Positions 13,954 to 16,812 of a DNA stretch of 16,812 bases are shown here, piece after piece. Position numbers and translations under genes: made by a program. Under the pieces are notes generated by a model, which saw nothing but the letters and a program-made list of their open reading frames with translations, searched no databases and was not told where the DNA came from. Each line of letters starts with the position of its first letter. Positions within the stretch are counted from its first letter, which is position 1. Location: contig JAOZIG010000168.1 of assembly GCA_026014515.1 (NCBI GenBank), forward strand, positions 1 to 16,812. Reading direction: 5' to 3'. The DNA comes from Candidatus Bathyarchaeota archaeon. GTDB taxonomy: Archaea > Thermoproteota > Bathyarchaeia > TCS64.

Positions 13954-14112
13954 ATGATTAACGAGATAATACTAGGAGTCCTACTCATAGTGACCCTTGT
14001 ATTGGTAGTCATGCTAGTAAGATTCTTCAAAACAATACAAAATATCCCAAAAGTAGCTCCACCAGGGACCCCTGAATCAGAAGAAGAGCCCATAGAAGAG
14101 CCTCCCGCCTAG
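13954..14112 (+). CDS. Small single-pass membrane protein (52 residues)
   Basis: ATG 13954 opens a 52-residue frame ending in TAG 14110-14112. The product begins M-I-N-E-I, has one hydrophobic helix (about residues 5-23: I-I-L-G-V-L-L-I-V-T-L-V-L-V-V-M-L-V), then a basic stop-transfer R-F-F-K-T, and a short cytosolic tail that is proline-rich and acidic (P-P-G-T-P-E-S-E-E-E-P-I-E-E-P-P-A). The N-out/C-in orientation follows the positive-inside rule. Support for a real gene comes from the strong TATA-like element at the right distance, coding-like composition, and its exact fit between the divergent glycoside hydrolase and convergent nth. The function is unknown; such tails can recruit partner proteins, or the protein may be a small subunit of a membrane complex. 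Confidence 0.6.
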   Translation: MINEIILGVLLIVTLVLVVMLVRFFKTIQNIPKVAPPGTPESEEEPIEEPPA

Positions 14113-14765
14113 TCCTTCTTGTTATGCTTGAATGTGAAAGCTGAGGGACATATATCGCTAAGAGTGCATTCGCTGCATAACGCCTTCTTGGCGTCACAGA
14201 CTCGTCTTCCATGGGTGATCAAGAGATAGTTCACTGCCCACCATTTCTCATGGGGGAAGAGGCTCATAAGGTCCTGCTCAACCTTGTCCCTGTTCTTCTG
14301 CTCTGTTAAGCCCATTCTGTGGCTGAGGCGATCAACGTGAGTATCCACAGCAATACCCTCAATCTTATCAAAGGCACCAGAGAGCACAATGTTAGCAGTT
14401 TTACGTGCTACTCCCTTGAGTTTCACAAGCTCCTCCATAGTATCAGGTACCTCGCCACCGTAATCGTCTACGATGGTCTGAGCCATGCTTTGAAGTGCCT
14501 CTGCTTTTCGTTTGTAGAACCCTGAGGATCGTATGTCTTGTTCCAGTTCCTCTCTTGGTGCATTGGCGTAGTCTCTTGCTGTCTTGTATTTTTTGAAGAG
14601 TGCGGGGGTTATCTTGTTGATCTGTTCGTCTGTTGCCTGCGCGGATAGCATGGTTGCTACCAGTAGTTCAAGGGGGTTGTCGTGGTGTAGTTCTGTGCCC
14701 TCGACCTCTGGGTACTCTGCTTCAAGTCGTTTGAGTATCTCCTCTGCGCGTCTCTGATTATCCAT
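14109..14765 (-). CDS. nth: Endonuclease III (DNA glycosylase/AP lyase)
   Basis: Base-excision repair enzyme that removes oxidised pyrimidines from DNA and cuts the abasic site. The 218-residue length is standard. The helix-hairpin-helix L-K-G-V-A-R-K-T-A-N (116-125) includes the catalytic lysine K122, and D141 in A-V-D-T-H-V-D-R is the catalytic aspartate. The [4Fe-4S] cluster loop C190-x6-C197-x2-C200-x5-C206 is complete. N-terminal L-L-V-A-T-M-L-S-A-Q-A-T-D is also typical. The start is ATG 14763-14765, with a TATA-like element at 14789-14793 on the minus strand, 24-28 bases upstream. The stop codon overlaps the stop of the small membrane protein gene in the palindrome CTAG (14109-14112). 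It is divergent from the four-helix membrane protein at 14862. Confidence 0.96.
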   Translation of the reverse strand: MDNQRRAEEILKRLEAEYPEVEGTELHHDNPLELLVATMLSAQATDEQINKITPALFKKYKTARDYANAPREELEQDIRSSGFYKRKAEALQSMAQTIVDDYGGEVPDTMEELVKLKGVARKTANIVLSGAFDKIEGIAVDTHVDRLSHRMGLTEQKNRDKVEQDLMSLFPHEKWWAVNYLLITHGRRVCDAKKALCSECTLSDICPSAFTFKHNKKD

Positions 14766-14768
14766 ACA

Positions 14769-14841
14769 CAGGGATATACGTTGGATGCTTAAATGGTTTA
14801 GAACCTTTTTTCGTGATGTCTAAGCCAGACTTATATCCCTG
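14769..14841. repeat. Widely spaced 10-base inverted repeat in the nth divergent promoter region
   Basis: CAGGGATATA (14769-14778) and TATATCCCTG (14832-14841) are exact reverse complements, separated by 53 bases, and lie between the divergent starts of nth and the 14862 gene. The right copy overlaps the TATA-like TTATAT of the 14862 gene, and the left copy lies 4-13 bases upstream of the nth ATG. Seen from each gene, both copies read TATATCCCTG, so this may be a shared regulatory element or the site of one looping regulator. Confidence 0.45.
14831..14836 (+). promoter_or_regulatory. TATA-like box of the 14862 membrane protein gene
   Basis: TTATAT lies 26-31 bases upstream of the ATG at 14862 and forms part of the right arm of the inverted repeat at 14832-14841. 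Confidence 0.45.
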
Positions 14842-14861
14842 ATTTAGGGTATTTTGAGGCT

Positions 14862-15227
14862 ATGAATAAAGGGAAGGCATCAGCGGTATTCACCATACTT
14901 GTTGGCTTGTTAATGATGGGGATGTGGAGCATGCTTGTATTAACCAATCAGGTACCATATCTTGATACCCCGCAGGTCGAGATCAAGCTGCATATCTTGA
15001 CAGAGATGTTGACTGCTTTGATGTTGATCCTTGGAGGATTATCGGTGCTCCGGGGCTGGGAACGGATTATGAATCTCCATTATGTCTCACAGGGGATGCT
15101 CATATACGCGATAATCAACAGCAGCGGCTACTATATTGACTTGGGTGAGACTGTTATGGCGGTTATGTTCGGTGTTTTACTGGTCGGTACCATTGTCTCC
15201 TTGATTGTTTTCAAGGATTCACCTTGA
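14862..15227 (+). CDS. Four-helix membrane protein, function unknown
   Basis: This 121-residue protein has four membrane helices (about residues 8-28, 44-64, 73-89 and 96-117). Conserved-looking polar positions are a glutamate in helix 2 (L-T-E-M-L-T-A-L-M-L-I-L-G-G) and the loop S-Q-G-M-L-I-Y-A-I-I-N-S-S-G-Y-Y before the last helix. Proteins with this general pattern occur as unnamed small membrane proteins in archaea and bacteria; I know of no assigned role. It is transcribed from its own TATA-like box, divergently from nth, and ends 43 bases before the amidohydrolase gene. Confidence 0.75.
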   Translation: MNKGKASAVFTILVGLLMMGMWSMLVLTNQVPYLDTPQVEIKLHILTEMLTALMLILGGLSVLRGWERIMNLHYVSQGMLIYAIINSSGYYIDLGETVMAVMFGVLLVGTIVSLIVFKDSP

Positions 15228-15235
15228 TGCAAGTG

Positions 15236-15241
15236 TTAAAT
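15236..15241 (+). promoter_or_regulatory. TATA-like box of the amidohydrolase gene
   Basis: TTAAAT lies 30-35 bases upstream of the ATG at 15271. A second AT-rich run at 15253-15260 is too close to the start codon for a leaderless promoter. Confidence 0.4.
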
Positions 15242-15270
15242 CTCCTAGAATCAAAATATACTCGATTGTT

Positions 15271-16812
15271 ATGGAGTATGATTATCTCATCAAAGACGCC
15301 ACCATCGTAGAGGGAACAGGCAAGAAAGCCTACAAGGGAAACCTCGGCGTCAAAGAAGACAAAGTCGTTGCACTTGGAGAAGTAAAAGGCGACGCAGCAA
15401 ACACCATAGAAGCCAAGGGACTAACCGCTTTCCCCGGGTTTATAGACTCACATAGCCACGCGGACTGGGCGCTCCTTTGGTACCCAGACACGCAGAGCCA
15501 CGTAATGCAAGGTATCACCACCTTCGTAGGCGGTCAATGCGGTGGTAGCGCTGCTCCTCTCGGGGAATACATCAGGGTTCCATGGTTACTACAGGATCAC
15601 TTGATGGAGTATGAGCCCTACAAGTACTATCCACGGCAGCCGTATTATCCGATTGATACGGTGAATGAGTGGATGCAGGAGGTCTTCGGGTGGAAACTCG
15701 ACTGGAAGACCATGGGTGACTACTTCAAAACCGTTGAGAAGAAGGGTATCAGCATCAACTACGTGCCACTGCTAGGACACGGTACAGTCAGAACAAAGGT
15801 CTTGGGACTTGACTACAAGCGAGACACTACACAGGATGAGCGTAGCCAGATGCATGAACTCATCCATGAAGCCATGAAAGAAGGCTGCATTGGTATGAGT
15901 GTTGGGCTAGACTATGACCCTGATGTCTTTGCTAGTCACCAAGAGATCATCGAGTCAGTGGCTCAGCTCAAGGAATACGAGGGAGTCTACTGTCCACACT
16001 GGAGAAGAACAGGCAGAAGAAGAGGAATAGCCGCAGGACACGTACCCAACGAGAAGATCAGGGCACTCATGGAGTGTGTTGATGTCTACGAGAAGACTGG
16101 AGTTAGACTCCACTACGCACACTTGAGCACTGGTTGGCAGATTTACCCAGATGCGCCACCAGCTCTTGAGGAGGCTAACCTCAAGGTAACCATCGATATG
16201 ATATTAGAGAAGAGCAAGGGTGAACTGGACATCACATGGGACGCCATACCATTCCTCGTAAGAGGAGGCTTCAGCGTCATGCCATACCTCTGCGGGCTCT
16301 TAGAGCCATGGCTAAGGGAGCTTGGCAGTCGAGAAGCACTGGGAAAATGGCTTGCGGTACCCGACTTCAGACAAGAGGTCTTTGAGGCTATCAGAGCCGG
16401 CAAATGGTTTATTCGAGTAGCCTACAACCCGAACACCAATCCCTTCTGGGCTCAGAACCTTACAGTAACCAAGAGTAAGACCCCGGGAATCGCCGGCAAG
16501 AGTGTTCACGAGATAGCCGAGATGTGGGAAATGAACCCATGGGATGCATATTGTGACATCATCGTCAAGGACCCAGACACACGAGGGGTAACAGGTACTA
16601 TGACCTATAATCCAGCATATGACCAGTACTACACTCACCCCAAGGGAATGATTGGACTAGACACCATGGTATGTGACACCGAGTACGAGGCAAAAAGTCC
16701 ACCATATGGTATACCCGGGATCAATAGCTTCGCAGCCTACCCAATTTTCCTGAATAAATATGTGAAAGAGAAGAAGACATTCACACTTGAGGAGGCTGTT
16801 CAGAAGATGAGC
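15271..16812 (+). CDS. D-aminoacylase / N-acyl-D-amino-acid deacylase-type amidohydrolase, 3' end missing
   Basis: The frame opens at ATG 15271 (M-E-Y-D-Y-L-I-K-D-A-T-I-V-E-G-T-G) and stays open for 514 codons to the window edge. It is a metal-dependent amidohydrolase of the D-aminoacylase branch. F-P-G-F-I-D-S-H-S-H-A-D has the metal-binding H61 and H63, and G-G-Q-C-G-G-S-A-A-P has C90, the cysteine metal ligand typical of D-aminoacylases. P-L-L-G-H-G-T-V-R and L-H-Y-A-H-L-S (H281, H284) supply further active-site residues. Near the edge, Y-G-I-P-G-I-N-S-F and L-E-E-A-V-Q-K-M-S correspond to the family's conserved C-terminal part, so probably only a few dozen residues are lost. The family hydrolyses N-acyl-D-amino acids, dihydropyrimidine-like rings or related amides in the cytosol; the substrate here is unknown. 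An insertion rich in Tyr/Pro (about residues 107-130) suggests a subfamily distinct from the classical bacterial enzymes. Confidence 0.9.
   Translation, partial: MEYDYLIKDATIVEGTGKKAYKGNLGVKEDKVVALGEVKGDAANTIEAKGLTAFPGFIDSHSHADWALLWYPDTQSHVMQGITTFVGGQCGGSAAPLGEYIRVPWLLQDHLMEYEPYKYYPRQPYYPIDTVNEWMQEVFGWKLDWKTMGDYFKTVEKKGISINYVPLLGHGTVRTKVLGLDYKRDTTQDERSQMHELIHEAMKEGCIGMSVGLDYDPDVFASHQEIIESVAQLKEYEGVYCPHWRRTGRRRGIAAGHVPNEKIRALMECVDVYEKTGVRLHYAHLSTGWQIYPDAPPALEEANLKVTIDMILEKSKGELDITWDAIPFLVRGGFSVMPYLCGLLEPWLRELGSREALGKWLAVPDFRQEVFEAIRAGKWFIRVAYNPNTNPFWAQNLTVTKSKTPGIAGKSVHEIAEMWEMNPWDAYCDIIVKDPDTRGVTGTMTYNPAYDQYYTHPKGMIGLDTMVCDTEYEAKSPPYGIPGINSFAAYPIFLNKYVKEKKTFTLEEAVQKMS

Noticed and set aside
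16143..16638. Minus-strand frames at 16143-16403 and 16312-16638 near the right edge
   Set aside because: They are antisense to the amidohydrolase gene, whose frame is open and shows active-site motifs throughout.
1..16812. Possible mobile element, CRISPR array, tRNA or defence system
   Set aside because: No transposase, integrase, terminal repeats, regular direct repeats, tRNA-like cloverleaf or nuclease/helicase cluster could be seen on either strand; endonuclease III is a housekeeping repair gene.

Overview
The window looks like a chromosomal piece from an uncultivated archaeon, and a member of the Asgard group (Thorarchaeia-like) or the Bathyarchaeia would fit. The reasons are a winged-helix regulator with a FilR1-type effector domain, a tungsten aldehyde:ferredoxin oxidoreductase family enzyme, NadA/NadC NAD synthesis, and TATA-like boxes about 24-36 bases upstream of most start codons with little room for leaders. 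This assignment is inference: there is no rRNA or other marker gene here.

Layout. Positions 1-239 hold the 3' end of a cysteine synthase-type PLP enzyme. Positions 320-2534 hold three unidentified membrane proteins, with an AT-rich divergent intergenic region (1985-2195) that carries a compact series of overlapping palindromes. Positions 2621-4806 hold an anchored beta-lactamase-like serine hydrolase, a divergent membrane-anchored exported protein and a small hypothetical protein. Position 4911 starts a winged-helix/FilR1 regulator, followed convergently by a MalY/PatB-type C-S lyase or aminotransferase with a terminator-like hairpin at its end, and then a Lin0512-family protein.

Positions 7541-12853 form a co-directional metabolic run: nadC and nadA (TGATG overlap, so probably coupled), a gamma-carbonic-anhydrase-like protein lacking one zinc ligand, a NUP ('purine nucleoside permease') family protein, and a divergent AOR-family enzyme. 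The last three each have their own TATA-like box, so only nadC-nadA is convincingly an operon. Convergent to AOR is a GH5-like glycoside hydrolase of apparently bacterial type. Next come a 52-residue single-pass membrane protein whose stop codon interlocks with that of nth (endonuclease III), a four-helix membrane protein, and a D-aminoacylase-type amidohydrolase that runs off the right edge.

I see no rRNA, tRNA, CRISPR array, insertion sequence, integrase or defence cluster, and no gap over 300 bases without a gene. The most noteworthy items are the helically spaced palindrome array at 2113-2159, the rearranged cysteine motif and altered pterin-site residues in the AOR-like protein, the missing zinc histidine in the gamma-CA-like protein, and the single TATA element apparently shared by the Lin0512 gene and nadC.
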